This document shows positions 33,028-46,568 of a DNA stretch of 64,000 bases, one piece after another. A program made the position numbers and the translations under genes. Where the stretch lies: the NCBI GenBank assembly GCA_032821775.1, contig JAVLRN010000011.1:1550001-1614000 (forward strand). The letters run 5' to 3'. Under the pieces are notes generated by a model. That model was not told the DNA's origin and searched no databases. It saw only the letters and a list, made by a program, of their open reading frames with translations. Source of the stretch: Sanguinoderma infundibulare. Taxonomy: Eukaryota > Basidiomycota > Agaricomycetes > Polyporales > Polyporaceae. Position 1 is the stretch's first letter. Each line of letters starts with the position of its first letter.

Positions 33028-34539
33028 TCAGTTGGTCGTGGCGTACGTGAAGGGCGTTAGCGCAAACCCGACGCGGGCGTTGGTGACGTCGTAAACGTAA
33101 TAGAACCGCTCGAGGAACGTGAGACCGTTGATGAAGTTGAGGCCGTTGCTCGAGCCAAGGTCGGCAGTAATAAGGTAGATGCTGGCCGAGTCGCCGCCGA
33201 TGACAGTGTTGAGCTGCAAGGCAAATGCGTCAATATCGTTTAGGTCACCAACGCATCAGGAGCAGAACAGGGAGCATACAGAGCGGGGCCAGATCTGCGC
33301 GTTCGGCGTGAACTCGTAGGTGTTGTCGCCGATGTGGAAGAAGAGGCTCTCGAGCTTCGCGAATTGGTCCGCGGTGATCTTGAGCAGGCCGGTGGCGGGA
33401 TCGAGGACGGCACCGGTCACCGTCTGGTACGCGGCGAACGCATCTGTTTCGAACAGGTTCGTCAAATGCATTAAGGGAAGGAAGGAGAGCCGGAGCGCCT
33501 ACTAACCCGGAGCGAGAAGGAGAAGGGTGGTGCCGGTGTCGGTGATGCCAGCAGCGGAGGCGAGGATGGGGGTGTGCGCGGGGCCGTAAGTGATCGACTG
33601 GTCGATCCCGACGAAGGCGGACGCGGGGCTGGTGGAGGTTATCGGGCTATGTGCGTTCCGTCAGTATGAGATCTGAACGTGTCCGACACGAGCGCAGACT
33701 TACACGTATGCGATGTCGCCGGTGTACTTGCTCTCGTCGACGCCGCCGAAGGTGAGCTCGCCGTTGGTGACCCCGAGGTCCTGTGTGGGCGCGAACGAGA
33801 CACCGACGAGGTTGGCATCGATCGCGCCCGCCGCAAAGGCGGTGTTAAGGACGGTAGGGATTGGGCTGCCGGATTTGGTCGTGTCCACCGTGAGGTCGTC
33901 GGGACCGATGCCGAGGATACCGTCGACGCCTTGGAAGCCAGATGCCATGTTGGCGACACCGATTCCCTGGTTCTTGATGACAAGGTCACCGATGGTCACA
34001 GTGTCGAAGTAACTCTCGCCAGAGAAGTAACCAGAGCCATAAGTGACCTCCTGTGATTGTACACAGGTGCGTATGTGAGTCACCCCTCGCCTTGCTTGCC
34101 GCGGGAGGTGAGATATGTCATCGAGGAGATGGCTCACCACAGATTCACCAGTGTCAACGCTGCTACTCGTCGGGACATACGCCTTTCCCGCGCCGACCCA
34201 TGTGTTCGAAGAGCCCGTGTCGACGATGAGGTTATAGTAGGTCGGCGGTGTGCCGACGCCTACGCTAACTGTGTAGAGGACGGATTCGGTCGTCGCAGGT
34301 ACGTTGATGCCCGCAAAGACCTTGCCTGTGGCGCTCGCGGTCGAGACCTTGGATGCCTGAGAACGGGAGTTGAGTACCTTGGCGCGAGCCTGGTCCGCCT
34401 TGAGGATGCTGAGCACGCCGGTTGAATTGAACCGACGTGCAACGGGGAGTGTTATGGGGGAGTCGCGGATAATGATTGGGTTGGCAGCAGCGGCGACCAC
34501 GACGGCCGTTAAGGCAAGGAGGGCGGAGAGGTGAGCCAT
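33028..34539 (-). CDS. Secreted pepsin-like aspartic protease (A1 family, polyporopepsin-like)
   Basis: Minus-strand exons 34539..34138, 34050..33704, 33646..33507, 33443..33280, 33213..33028; 412 residues. Residues 1-20 form a hydrophobic signal peptide (M-A-H-L-S-A-L-L-A-L), followed by a propeptide to about residue 75. Both active-site aspartates are present: D107 in V-D-T-G-S-S-N-T-W and D286 in I-T-D-T-G-T-T. The flap tyrosine sits in V-T-Y-G-S-G-Y-F-S-G. The S/T-rich, Cys-poor mature part resembles polyporopepsins of wood-decay fungi, which digest extracellular protein. Residues around both catalytic sites are intact, so the enzyme should be active. It points away from the SMC1 gene, with a 970-bp shared upstream region. 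Confidence 0.93.
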
Positions 34540-35509
34540 TGTAGCGGACCAGGCAAGCAGAGGAAGAGGATAGGAAGTGAACCGAATCTTTAGAGAAGAG
34601 GCGGTATTCGCGGGACCTTATGTCTTCTAGGTACTAAGGCTATATTCACCACTGCGAAGGTTCTGCGCGCGAAGGCGGTCCGTATGCGCAGAGAGCAAAT
34701 GCCAAGCCTGCGAAACACCGCAAGCGTATCAACAGAATGCGAATGCGTCGAGAAAGTATCAGTGCGTACCACAATCTACTGCTGAGATGCCGTAAGGGGA
34801 CATCGTGTGGGAACACTATCATTGGACACCATCCTCCCCGAGCACCACATGGAAGCTTTCTCCGATCGGAACGGCTACATGCTTGGGGCGGAAAAAATGT
34901 TAGGGAAGTTAGCTATCACATTGGGAGTTGAACCAAACGAACGCAAGCAGAGACAACCAAAAACGCACCAATTACCCGTATTCGTTGCAACTGCCGGTCT
35001 AATGCCAAGACCGCTTGTCCTCGATGGAGCTGCGGCGTTTCCCAATGAACCATAACGCGATTAAAGGGATGATTCGGTTGCCAACCACTTCCAAGACACC
35101 GATCAGCTCCACATTCTCTTTCCATCTGTTTGCGCCGACGAAGGGGGGCCTGTAAGACCCGGAGAATGGAACAATGGTGACTTTGCACGCGACCATTCCT
35201 CGGTTTCCTCTGGAAGCCAAGTGTCAGAACCGTCGCGCCTCCGGCAAGAGCAAGATTCGCTGCGTACCTATAGTCGTCCACGCGACGCTCATGACCCCGT
35301 TCTTAGTCTCGAGTGCTACCAGCTAGAAAATGAACGGTACCCAGTGCTCACCTGTACGCTGAAGTTATGACGGTTGCCAGCGGTTACAGCCACCGGAAGA
35401 TGCCGATTATAGCGCCCATTGAGCCACCGACGCGGTTGGACGCGTCTGGTGAAAGCTCATCCGACGCCGACTCGGAGAGACCGAGACCGCCTTCAGCCAC
35501 TTGCCCACC
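34540..35509. other. Divergent promoter region, aspartic protease / SMC1
   Basis: 970 bp between two diverging start codons. Short open frames on both strands lack motifs. No gene is supported. Confidence 0.4.
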
Positions 35510-38500
35510 ATGCCGCTCGTTCGAATCGAGGTCTCCGACTTCAAGTCCTATCGCGGACACCAGACCATCGGCCCTTTCCGCAACTTCACCTCCGTCATCG
35601 GGCCCAATGGCGCCGGCAAGTCCAATCTTATGGACGCCATCTCCTTCGTGCTTGGCGTGAAGTCCGCCCAACTCCGTTCCAGCCAGCTCAAGGACCTCGT
35701 CTATCGTGGCCGACGCCTTGCACGCAACCAGGACGGCGAGGATGGCGGGCAGGCGCAGCCTGAGGATGACGACGACGACGAAGGCGAGGGAGAGGGGACC
35801 GCGAAGAAGGCGTGGGTGTTGGCGGTGTACGAGGACTCCGCGAAGAAGGAGTGGAAGTTTCAACGAACGTGAGTCGCTCTTGCATGCATGTTGCATGTTT
35901 ATCCGCAACAGTGGTGCAGAATCTCGACAACCGGCGCATCCGAGTACAAGCTGAACAACAAGACCGTGACCTACTCGGCCTACAACGCCGCGCTCATCCA
36001 GCACAACGTCCTCGTCAAAGCCAAGAACTTTCTCGTCTTCCAGGGCGACGTCGAGGCCGTCGCGTCGCAGTCCCCCAAAGAGCTCTCCCGTCTCATCGAC
36101 CAGATCTCGGGCTCGCTCGAGCTCGCGTCCGACTACGACAAGGCCAAGGACGCCCTTGAGCGCGCCACAGAGAACGCGACGTTCAACTTCACCAAGCGTC
36201 GCGGCATGATGGGTGAGCTCAAGCAGTACAAGGAGCAAAAGGGCGAGGCGGAGCGGTTTGAACAGCTGTGCGAGGAACGGGTACGTCGTCTATGCTACTA
36301 TGCAGCTCTTGCGCGCATTCCAATTGCCCCGACCCGACGCAGGATGAGCTCGTGCTCCGCCGCATTCTGTACAAGCTGTACCATATCCAGAAGTCCCTGG
36401 ACGAGCACGCACAGGCCATCCGAGACCAGAACAAGGCACTCGTTGGGCTCCGCAAGGAGCAGCAGAAGCACGAGAAGGCCCTTGAGGAGGCGCGTAGCGA
36501 GCAGGCCAAGTCCCGGGGGAGCGTTATGAAAAAGGAGAAGAAGATCAAGAGCGCGGAGAAGGCGCTCGAGACGCAGGTGCGTATTGAACGACATGGTGTG
36601 AATCCCCGACAATTCCTTTAAATCCTGGTTCTACCGACCCCTATCGGAGGTCGTGTGGTCTCGTGTGGTAGTGTGGCAGTCTCATATGAGTCAGTCGCTG
36701 ACATTTCGTCGTGTAGCGACCAGACTTGGTGCGCATTGAGGCCCAGATCAAGCACGCAGAACGGAAACGCGAGAAGGCGGAGCAAGAGCTCGAGAAGCTG
36801 AGACAGACTGAGAGCGAACAGAAGAGAAAGCTGCAATCGCTGCAGGCTGACCTGCAGACTGTGAGGACTGCTGCGAACGCTGCACAAGGTAAGCCTGATC
36901 GTCTGGACTTTGCCTGATTTATTGACAACTTCCTGCAGAGGCGCAGCGGAAGGCAGCGCAACATAACTTATCCTTAAGTGAAGAATCATTGGAAGAATAT
37001 AGACGACTGTATGTGCATACGTATTTTCCAATCGTTGTATATACTCACTAGACGGTCTCTACAGTAAGGCATCGGCTAGCGTGCTTGCGGTAGACGAACG
37101 GCAGTCACTCGAGACGCTTACACGAGACGAGAAGACAGCATCGCGCACGCTGTCGCAGCTCAAGGACAAACTCGAGCAGCAAACACAGAAGCGTGACAAG
37201 TTGGCGGAGGAAGAGCGGACGCTCAGCCAGAAGAAGACGGACGTAGGTGTTACACATGTCCGGAATACCGGAGTTCCGCTACTTTGCGGCCGGATACTGT
37301 TGAATACTGAACGAGTATTGTATAGCTCGAGGACAAGGTTTCCGAGCTGGCCGCTGATCTCAAGCGTGTCAAGCAAGAGCATGACAACCAGCAGTCAGAG
37401 CGGATACGCATCGAGTAAGGGTCTTTTAAGTGAGTATTTCCTTATTGCGCTACTGAAAACAAATCCAGGAAACTCGAGAAAGAGACCAACGAGAAGCTGG
37501 TCGACATCTACGAGAAGCTAACGCAGGCCGGCGTTGACCAGCAAGAATCCCAGCGCGAGACACGATTGAAAGAGACGCTCTCGAACCTGCAGCGCATCTT
37601 CCCGGGCGTCCGCGGGCGAGTCGTAGACCTGTGCAAGCCGACGCAGCGCAAGTACGAGACGGCGGTGGCGGTCGTGCTCGGGCGGAACATCGACGCGATC
37701 GTCGTCGACGAGGAGAAGACGGCGATCGACTGCATCGAGTACATGCGCAATCAGCGCGCCGGCCAGGCTACGTTTATCCCACTAGACACGATCCAGGTGA
37801 AGCCGATCAACGACAAGTTCAGGGCATTCGCGAAGGGCGCGCGGCTGGCGGTGGATGTCATCACGTACGACCCGTCGGTGGAGCGAGCCATGCACCATGC
37901 GTGCGGGAACGCGCTCGTGTGCGACTCGATGGAAGTCGCGCGGTATGTGTGCTATGAGAAGGGGCAGGAGGTCAAGGGTGAGTGCGCTCGAGTTTGCGTT
38001 TTGGAGCGCTGTTCTGACGATTGGTGAAGCGGTCACGCTCGAGGGGACGATCATCCACAAGAGCGGTCTCATCACGGGTGGTAAGAGCTCGCAGACGAAT
38101 GGGAAGAAGTGGGAGGAGAAGGATGTACAGGGTGAGCATCAATGCGTCTTCTTTGATTGGTTGACGCTGATCGTTGGCTTTAGGTCTCCAGCGTGCCCGC
38201 GATACGTTCATGAATCAGCTGCTCGAGCTGGGCAAGTCGAAGCCGAGGGGGAAGGAGACTGAAGTCCTACTCGCGGAGATCACGCGTCTGGAGTCAGCAC
38301 ATACCGTGGCCCGGGACGACTTGGTATGTCCGCCTTCGATCAACTTCCTCTGATGATATTGATGGGAGTTGTTTGTAGGGCGCCTGTAAAGCGAAGCTTA
38401 ACGGTGTCAAAGATGAGCTAAAGCATATCGAACGCGAGATTCGGCAGATCCAACCTGAGCTGCGCAAGGTACACCTGCGCTTTGTTCTTCGTCACATCTT

Positions 38501-40472
38501 CGGCATTCGCTAATTGAGGATGTCATAGGCGCAAGCCACATACGACAGGGTCAAGGAGCAGGTCGATGCGCTCGCCTCTGTCATCAACGAAGCAGAGGAC
38601 GGCATCTTTGCAGACTTCTGTGAGAAGATCGGGGTGGACAACATCCGCGAGTACGAGGAGCGCCAGCTTAAGCTCGCCCAGGCCGAGAGCGAGGCTCGCC
38701 TCCAGTTCGATACCCAGATCGCCCGACTGACCCACGCGTGCGTCTCTCGTTGCCTATGGTGCTCGACTATTTGCTTACCACTATACGTCATGTAGGTCTC
38801 AGTTTGCGGAAGAGCAGATGAAGATGACCCGAGAGCGTGCCGGGCAGTACGAAGAGATCCTGAACACAGAAGGCGCGAACCTTGCACGGCTAGAGCAGGA
38901 GCGGACTGAGGCGCAGGAGGGAATCACCGAGGCTGAGGAAGCCATCAAGACGCTGCAGGATGAGCTCAAGGATCTCGCAGAGGACATGGAGGAGAAGACG
39001 AAGCGGGTGGACGAGGCAAAGAAGACGACGAACAAGGCGGGCAAGATCCTCGACCAGGCGATTAAGGAGATTGCGACACATGTGAGTTTTTGCTTTCTTC
39101 CATACGCGTAGACAGATGCTAAGAGATGATATGGGGGGATAGAACGACGAGATTGAGAAGCTTGGACTGGAGAGGTCGGCCATATACAGGAAATGCAGGC
39201 TTGACGAGATAATGCCTCCCCTCGTCGCTGGGAATCTGAAGAACGTGCCGATGGAGGAGGTAAGCTTGATGTCATTAAGGCGAGGTCGTGAGCTCACTGG
39301 TTGGCAGAACCTACGAGACGAGGTCGCGATGGATGTTGACGACGACGAGCAGGGCACCCAACGCGTGAAACGGGTGCCTGACTACGGCATCGAAGTCGAC
39401 TTCAACTCTCTCAGTGACAAAGACCGCAATGTACGTGTCGATCTGCGTCCCCCGTCTTGACAATGGAGCTGATGGGGCACTCGCTGGTATTTTTAGGACG
39501 AGTCGGGAGATATGCTGAAGGAGATCGACGACTCGATCGCGAAGACCAATGGAGAGATTGAGCGCATGGTTCCCAACTTGAAGGCAATGGAGAGGTGCGT
39601 GTCATTGTGTGACGTTCTTAGCTTGCATGTCCTGAACCGTGCTGCGCTGCTTGGTAAGGTTGGACGATGTGGAGGCCAAGATGGCTGCCTCGGAGAAGGA
39701 GGCGGATAAGGCACGCAAGGACTCGAAGAATGCGCGCGAGCAGTTCAACGAAATCAAGCGCCAACGGTTCGTGCTCCGTTTTCGTTCTGTCATGTTTTAT
39801 TGCTGACTCTTGAGGTAGATGCGAGTTGTTCAACAAGGCGTACAATCATATCTCCGAGCGCATCGATCAGGTGTACAAGGATCTCACGAAGGGCAAGATG
39901 GCTCCAGCGGGCGGTGTCGCATATCTGACGCTCGAGGATAGCGAGGTGAGTGATTGTTGTATGCGTCCTGTCGTCCGACATTTATGTTGGTTTAGGAGCC
40001 ATACACTGCCGGTATCAAGTACCATGCCATGCCTCCCATGAAGCGTTTCCGTGACATGGAGCAGCTGTCCGGTGGCGAGAAGACGATTGCCGCGCTCGCT
40101 TTGCTCTTCGCTATTCACAGGTATGTCTTTACTCTGTTTCTGGCATGCGCCGCGGCTGAAAAACGCTTTTAGTTACCAGCCGTCGCCATTCTTTGTGCTG
40201 GACGAGGTGGACGCGGCGTTGGACAACACGAACGTCGCGAAGATCGCGAATTACATCCGCGTGCACTCATCGGACACGTTCCAGTTCATCGTCATCAGCC
40301 TCAAGGGGTCCTTGTACGAACGCAGCAACTCCCTGGTGGGAATCTACCGCGACCAGGACGTGAATAGCTCGCGAACCTTGACCCTGGATGTGAGTTTTCC
40401 CTTCGTCCGTTGCTTTGTGTGTTGCTGCGGTACTGACGGTGCGCGTCACAGCTTACGCAGTACGATGATTGA
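35510..40472 (+). CDS. SMC1: Cohesin subunit SMC1
   Basis: Twenty-one exons: 35510..35868, 35920..36280, 36343..36576, 36717..36888, 36939..37008, 37065..37242, 37326..37414, 37469..37977, 38030..38131, 38184..38323, 38379..38468, 38529..38737, 38796..39081, 39143..39259, 39308..39430, 39497..39594, 39659..39766, 39819..39945, 39996..40120, 40173..40389, 40452..40472; 1244 residues, in phase throughout. Walker A is G-P-N-G-A-G-K-S at 31-38; long coiled coils flank a hinge at about 535-655; the ABC signature L-S-G-G-E is at 1148-1152 and Walker B V-L-D-E-V-D near 1174-1179. The motif F-Q-G-D-V-E-A-V-A and the final T-Q-Y-D-D identify SMC1 rather than other SMCs. With SMC3, Scc1 and Scc3 it forms the cohesin ring for sister-chromatid cohesion and loop formation. 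An acidic insert follows the first ATPase segment. Confidence 0.96.
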
Positions 40473-41052
40473 GCCGCATTGCAAAGTTAGGATGTCATTG
40501 GTCGATCCGATTGTGTGTCGTTGAGTTTGTGCACCATCTGCAAGCCGCATCTCCGATGGTTTCGTTCTTTGTGTAGCATAGTTATTGCAAGAGAGAGAAG
40601 CTTATCTGCGACGTGCGACTCGGTTTGTTCGGCGACTGGTTCGAGGTCTAATTCTCGGCTGGAATGATAGGTTTGAAGACACGCTGCATCCCAGGCATTT
40701 CCTGTGCGCGGTGTGCGTGCCGATGGAGCAGTCATGGCTGCATTGTTGTTTCTCCGTCGAATCGGCGGCGCAGGCCTTCTTGATGTTTTTTTTTTTTTCA
40801 ATCCCAAGCCTGGCCAATCGCCGAATCCGAGTATGAGGTTCGAGAACGGAACACTATTTCGCTGGACGTACCGAACCCTCGCTCCCCCATCCGGCGCCTA
40901 CACTGTATATGGGCGTTTTGAGGAAATGAATGTCTTTGCCACGTGGTTTAGGAGACGCCCGAGAGGTACGGAATTTTTGGAGGATGGAGGAGGGAGAGAC
41001 TCACACTGCTCTCAAACCTCTCCATCCACCGCTCTCTACTCCCTCGGTCAAA
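40473..41052. other. Intergenic region, SMC1 3' / eIF3l promoter
   Basis: 580 bp. It includes a run of 13 T at 40786-40798 and a CT-rich 5' UTR directly before the eIF3l start codon. No gene is supported. Confidence 0.45.
40786..40798 (+). repeat. Homopolymer T tract
   Basis: Thirteen consecutive T, about 255 bp upstream of the eIF3l start codon. Such tracts in fungal promoters disfavour nucleosomes; this role is inferred only. Confidence 0.4.
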
Positions 41053-43479
41053 ATGGCACAACATCGTAAAGCTCTCTGGGAGGCCGACCTGGACGAAGAT
41101 CTGCAGGATGTTGACCTTAACCTCGCCATCGGCAATTATGGACAAAACGGCATGTATGAAGATGGTGCGTCATTCCGTGAATAGTCAAGGTACATAGCTA
41201 TTGAGCCATCGCCAACGTTAGCGCAGTCAAGGATAGACGAAGCCACCCTTCTTGCTGTCCAGCAACAGATGGCACAGCAGGCCGCGTTCGCCCAGATCCC
41301 AGACGTGGTTAAACGAGTACGTATATCCGTATAGTCTTTGCATCTGGGATCGTAACGAATGCGCGTTAGTTTATTGCGCACTTCCACCAAGCTGTCCTCG
41401 ATAACAACCTCGCGGAGATTACTGTCGCATACGAGAGTGGCTGGAACCGATTAACCGAGAAGTTCTACGCCAAGACGGAGTGGCCCGAGGCAGAAGTCAT
41501 CGCACCTTTGGTCAACGATGGTACGTCCCTCCAGCAGGCAAAACTATCATCTATGGAGCTTTGTCCGATCCTGACCCACGGCGAAAGACCAAATCTTCCT
41601 TATCCTCTACCGCGAACTCTACTACCGCCATGTCTACTCCCGCCTCTCCCCCGACATCGACGACCGCTTCCACTCCTACGAGAACAGCTGTGAGCTGTTC
41701 AACTACTTGCTTAGTGCGTTTCCATCCAGACCGTCTTCCCAACATGATCCTGACCGCTGACCGCGGTCTGTGTAGACTCCGACGGGCCTGTTCCGCTTGA
41801 ACTACCTGAACAGTGGCTATGGGACATCATCGATGAATTCATCTACCAATTCCAGTCCTTCTGCGTATGGCGTTCAAAGGTCAAGACAAAAACCGAGGAG
41901 GAGCTCACCATGCTTGCCGATGCCAACCAGGTGTGTTCCGCGACGAAATGCGTCAGACCAATTTCTCGCTAACGTCGTTGCAGGTCTGGAGCTCTTACAG
42001 TGTCCTCAACGTCCTCTACTCCTTGATTCAGAAGTCAAAAATCAACGAACACCTTGTCGCCCTCCAGGAAGGAAAGAGCGCTGAGGAGATTGCGTGAGTT
42101 GTACCCTTCTCGCCATGTGGACAGGGTCTAAAACAAGACGGGCCAGTGAGATCGTTGGCGAGTACGGCACCCGGCCACTCTACAAGCTACTCGGCTACTT
42201 CAGTGTCATTGGTCTTCTCCGCGTCCACAGTCTGCTTGGTGACTTTACCCTCGCGCTGAAGGTCATGGAGAACGTTGAGCTCAACCAAAAGGTTTGATCT
42301 TGCACATCCGGAGGTTCGCGATCTGAAACTAATATTCTCAACTCGCAACAGTCGCCGTTCACCCGTGTCACTGCTTGTCATGTCACGACCTACTACTACG
42401 TTGGTTTCTGCTACATCATGCTCCGAAGATATCCGGACGCGATCCGTGCATTCGTCTCCATCCTCAACTTCATCCTCCGCATGCGCCAATACCACACGAG
42501 AAGCTATCAGTACGATCAGGTAACGACGCTTGATGATGCCTATGTGACCAGTCGTCCTCATAACGCTCGTGCAGATCAACAAGACCGCCGACCGGATGTA
42601 TGCGTTGTTCGCGATCTGCAACGCGCTCTCACCAACTCGGGTGGACGACAACATCTCCAACATCGTCAAGGAGCGTTATGGCGAACAGTTCGCCAAGATG
42701 TCCAGGGGGTCAGTCCGTGTCTTGCGCCGTCGCTCGCGTCGATCATGATTCTCACCCGACTTGCGCGCACCAACAGTGAAGAAGGCATCCCCGCCTTCGA
42801 AGAGCTCTTCCTCTACGCCTGCCCCAAGTTCATCTCCGCGAACCCGCCCGCTTACGACGACCCCGACGTGCTCGCGTCCTACATCGAGGAGCCGCCGGTC
42901 GAGCCCGCCCAGCGCCACCTATCGCTCTTTCTCTCCGAGGTGCGCGCGCAGGCGCCCGTGCCGACGCTCCGCAGCTTCCTGAAGCTGTACACGAGCCTGG
43001 ACGCGAAGAAGCTCGCCGGCTTCCTCGACGCGGACGAGGAGGAGATGGTACAGCAGCTGATGGTCATGAAGCAGGCGAGCCGGAGTGTGAGCAGGGTCGA
43101 GAACGAGAAGGGCCTGCTCGACGGGCAGATGATCTCGACGAGCGACTTGGACTTTGTCATCAACGAGGTGCGTCTCTCTCTGTCCCTCTCTCGCTTTGCG
43201 CTTTTCTTTGGATGCGGACGCGACGATGCTTATGCGTGCGCGCAGAACATGGTGCACATCACGGAGTCCACCGTCGGCAGGCGGTACGCGGGCTGGTTCA
43301 TCCGTAACACGGAACACGCGCAGCGCGTCCTCGACACCCTGCGCGCCTCGCCGCTGCCTGTTCCCCAGAAGTCTACGGAGCAGCCTTCAAGCTCGGCGAA
43401 GGACGGTGCGGGTGCGTCGTCGGCACCAAGGCAGAGCGGGCAAAAGGTCGCGTGGGGCAGCGGCGTTAAGGCCGCTTGA
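41053..43479 (+). CDS. EIF3L: Eukaryotic translation initiation factor 3 subunit L
   Basis: Exons 41053..41164, 41222..41316, 41370..41520, 41588..41713, 41776..41930, 41984..42093, 42147..42291, 42352..42519, 42575..42708, 42777..43167, 43246..43479; 606 residues. Diagnostic runs are [41 protein letters not shown] and [14 protein letters not shown], all typical of eIF3l. The C-terminal half is the PCI-type helical and winged-helix region, then a short Ser/Pro-rich tail. eIF3l is a non-core subunit of the eIF3 complex on the 40S ribosome; budding yeast lacks it, filamentous fungi keep it. The high-GC exon 42777..43167 is the largest. Confidence 0.95.
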
Positions 43480-43728
43480 TCGACCACCACCGTGCGGTCT
43501 CTCGACCGTCGTCATTTGTGCTATGCAGTTTGAGTCTGTAGTAGACTATGCGGGTGTATTTCTACTTGCGTTGTCGAATTATTGTATGATGTTTCCTCGA
43601 TGTCCATTGTGGAGCGTTGAGATCGTGATCGCCAGACGGACGACCAAAGCGGTTTGTTTAAGTCTATTCGCTACAGTACTTACATTTGCAGATAGTCTCA
43701 TGTCTATCATTACAGCCATCTAGCATCG

Positions 43729-46568
43729 TCATGCGCTCGCTGTGTTTTCGGGCCGAACGAACTTCCCGCTTCCCCTTGTAAAAATATCCTGTTGGGAGCG
43801 CAACGCAGTGATCAGCAACGAACACAACAGCGCACGAGAGGAAAGTTGCAGGTATACCTTGACGATACCCCGGCAAATCAAGAGGAGGGCCTGACGGCTC
43901 TCGTACAGCGGGTACAAGACCACCGCGATCGCAGAGCAGAACGCCCAGATCATGCCGATGACGACCCACGCCGTCAGGCCGCCGACCCCGTACACCGTTT
44001 GCGCAAAGAAGAGCGGGAGCGGTATGACGATCAACATGATAAACGCCTTCGAGAGTCCAAAGCAAATTCAGCAACCCTGAGCTCCTGCGCCGATCCCTCC
44101 GTGTGAGTACGTACCAGTCTGATGGACACCCACGCGGCGATGCGGAACGCCTTGTTGAGAGCGACCGGGTCGAGTTCGCGCTCCTCTTCGGCCGCTGCGC
44201 CCGAGGCGTCGAGCTCTGAGACGGGCTGCAGCGAGACGTCGGCCGATTCGCGCTTCTTCTCGTCGACGGAGCCCTCTGGAGAGGGCTCTGCCTGCGTCTC
44301 GGGTTCCGGTACGTGCGCGGGCTTGTTGATCGCGCGGGTCGCCTCGAAGTCGAAGTTCTCGGGCCACTAGAACGAAAACGCTGGTGAGCGAGGCTTTAAA
44401 CAGGGAGATGGCTGGTCGCGCTCACGATCATCGAGACGACAACGGTGACGATTCCACCGACACCGATCGAGGCGAGGTTACCGGCGAGCATCTCCAGATC
44501 GCCGCCAGTTGTCTGTGAAACGCCTGAGTTTTATGCCGACGCATCGCCTGCGATGGGCTACTCACTGTAACGGTAATCTCACCGCCGTTGAGAGCGGAGG
44601 TGGTGACGAGCCACGCGACGATGCCAGCAAAGAAGCCGGCGACGGAACCGCCGATGCACCCCCACTTGTTCGCCTTGCTCCAGGTGACGCACATCGCTAT
44701 GGGCACGACTGCGGACCCGAGCACGACGCCCATGAATTCCTAAGTAAATGCATGGGTAAGACGCTAAGCAGGATGGGAACATTGGGTGACCTGATACAGA
44801 CATACAGCCAGCCCATGGAGATGCCGATGTAGAAGAAGATGAGCCCGAGGAGGCCCATGACGACCGCGAAGAGCGCGACCATGGCATGAGACACCTTCAG
44901 GATCTGGTCTTCCGTAGCCTTGGGATTGAAGTATTTCTATAGACCGGTAGTCAGCACTTGTGCGGGCATAATAGACGGCGTGGACCAGACCTTGTACACA
45001 TCATATGTCAGGATCGACGAGACAGCAATCAGCTCTGCCGACGTGGCGGACGTGACTGCCAGAAAAAGCACGACCAAGAGAGCGGCAGCCCCCGACTTTC
45101 CCATGATGGCGGCGGCGGCGGCGGGCGCGGGAAGACCAGCGGAGACGTCCGCGGGAGAGAGGGTGCGCATGGCGGGGTCACCACGGAGGGCGACGGCCGC
45201 GAGCCCGAGGGTTGTGGAGAACATAAAGGGGATGGCGAACCACGCTAGGCCACCCAAGAGGTACGCCTTCACGCATGTCGCTGGCCGGCTGGCGATTGCG
45301 CGTTGCCAATACTGTTCCAAGCAAGAAGAGTAGGGTGAGCATAGGAAGACAGGCGTGTTTGGAGATACACCCACGGCTTGGTCCTGGAAAACCGTGGCAA
45401 AGTTCCCGATGACGTTGATGACGCCGAAGATGAGGCCGTTCTTGGAGCGCATGGTGAGGTAAGATCCTTGCGCGTTGCCCGCGACAGGCTGCTCTGCCGA
45501 TGCTTGGGAAAGCAGTGCGTGCATCGCGCTGAAGCTGCCAATCTTCGGGCTCGTCGCATAGACGGTGAAGATGAAAACGAAGATGATGGCGAAGAGGACG
45601 CTGGTATGGGTGCTGTGGCACGAGGGATTCGTCGGTGAGCATTGGACGTTGCGATCGAAGAGGAAGCTCACTAGTCGCAGAGCAGGGTTGCTCGCATGCC
45701 ACCGACCACGACGTAGATTGCGACGCCCAATGGGATCAAGAAGCACGCCTAGAGATGATCAGCACGACCGCACATACACCCCATACAATTTGAACGCTTA
45801 CAGCGATGGTGTTCATCCCAGTCAGCGCATTGACCGTCGCCGACCCGCCAAGGATCAGCATAGAAGACACAATGATGTTGGTGGCCAGGCCGAAGAACAT
45901 GAGGATCAAATGGGCGACAGTGCCCCATCGAGCAGCAACGATCTCCAGCCATGTATGCGCGTGTGGGGCGTTCAGCTTGAGCTTCGCGGCAAGCTATTAT
46001 GGGTGACGACGGGGATTAGGACCGATATGCACAGTGATAAGGAGCTTCCGTACCTGCGCGAAGAGGAGAATCTGCACAGTCGCACCCGCGCCATACCACC
46101 ACGGCCCTGAGATTCCATATTTGTATGCGACCGCACTCGATTGCAACTGCACATCAGAACATGTCAGGAGCATGTCAAGGCGCTTGCGGCAGAGGATGCG
46201 GGGAAATAAAGTTATTTTGGGGAGACTCACGAGTGTCGCTGCCCAGGTCCAGGCGGAGACGATGCCTGAGGCGATGAGCCCCGGCTTCACACTTCGCGAT
46301 GCACTGTTGAACTCTTCGGAACTCTTGGGCGAGAACCCGGTGTAGCGCGCTTGAATGGCGGTCAAGGAGAGCATGAACGCGCTGAAGAACAGCCCGATCC
46401 CTGGGAAAACCGATTTGTTGCAATCCGACACTTCAGAAACTTTGCACAAGCGAGCATACCGACAACTGAAATTGGAAGGTTAGAACAGGCTGCGAAACTG
46501 GCGAGATGTCCGTACGTACCCACTCCGTACCCCACACCCTGCGGTAGGATTGGTACATTCACAGACAT
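43729..46568 (-). CDS. DUR3: Urea active transporter DUR3 (sodium:solute symporter family)
   Basis: Fourteen minus-strand exons: 46568..46520, 46465..46460, 46400..46231, 46146..46054, 45993..45802, 45748..45672, 45612..45375, 45311..44991, 44936..44802, 44739..44566, 44512..44426, 44366..44115, 44046..43858, 43788..43729; 680 residues. Exon 2 is six bases long; without it the frame and the G-V-V-x-G-I-G helix break. DUR3 hallmarks are P-Q-G-V-G-Y-G-V, Y-T-G-F-S-P-K-S-S-E-E-F-N-S-A-S-R-S-V-K, W-T-W-A-A-T-L, G-P-W-W-Y-G-A-G-A-T and V-V-V-G-G-M-R-A-T-L. About 14-15 hydrophobic helices are interrupted by one acidic cytoplasmic loop (about residues 520-580). It should import urea, and perhaps polyamines, at the plasma membrane. 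Two donors (GTCTGG after 44991, GTCTGT after 44802) are weak but in phase. HGATAR sites upstream suggest nitrogen regulation. Confidence 0.94.

Noticed and set aside
43792..44106. Plus-strand 104-codon frame opposite the DUR3 3' exons
   Set aside because: Highly charged shadow of a membrane-protein exon on the other strand.
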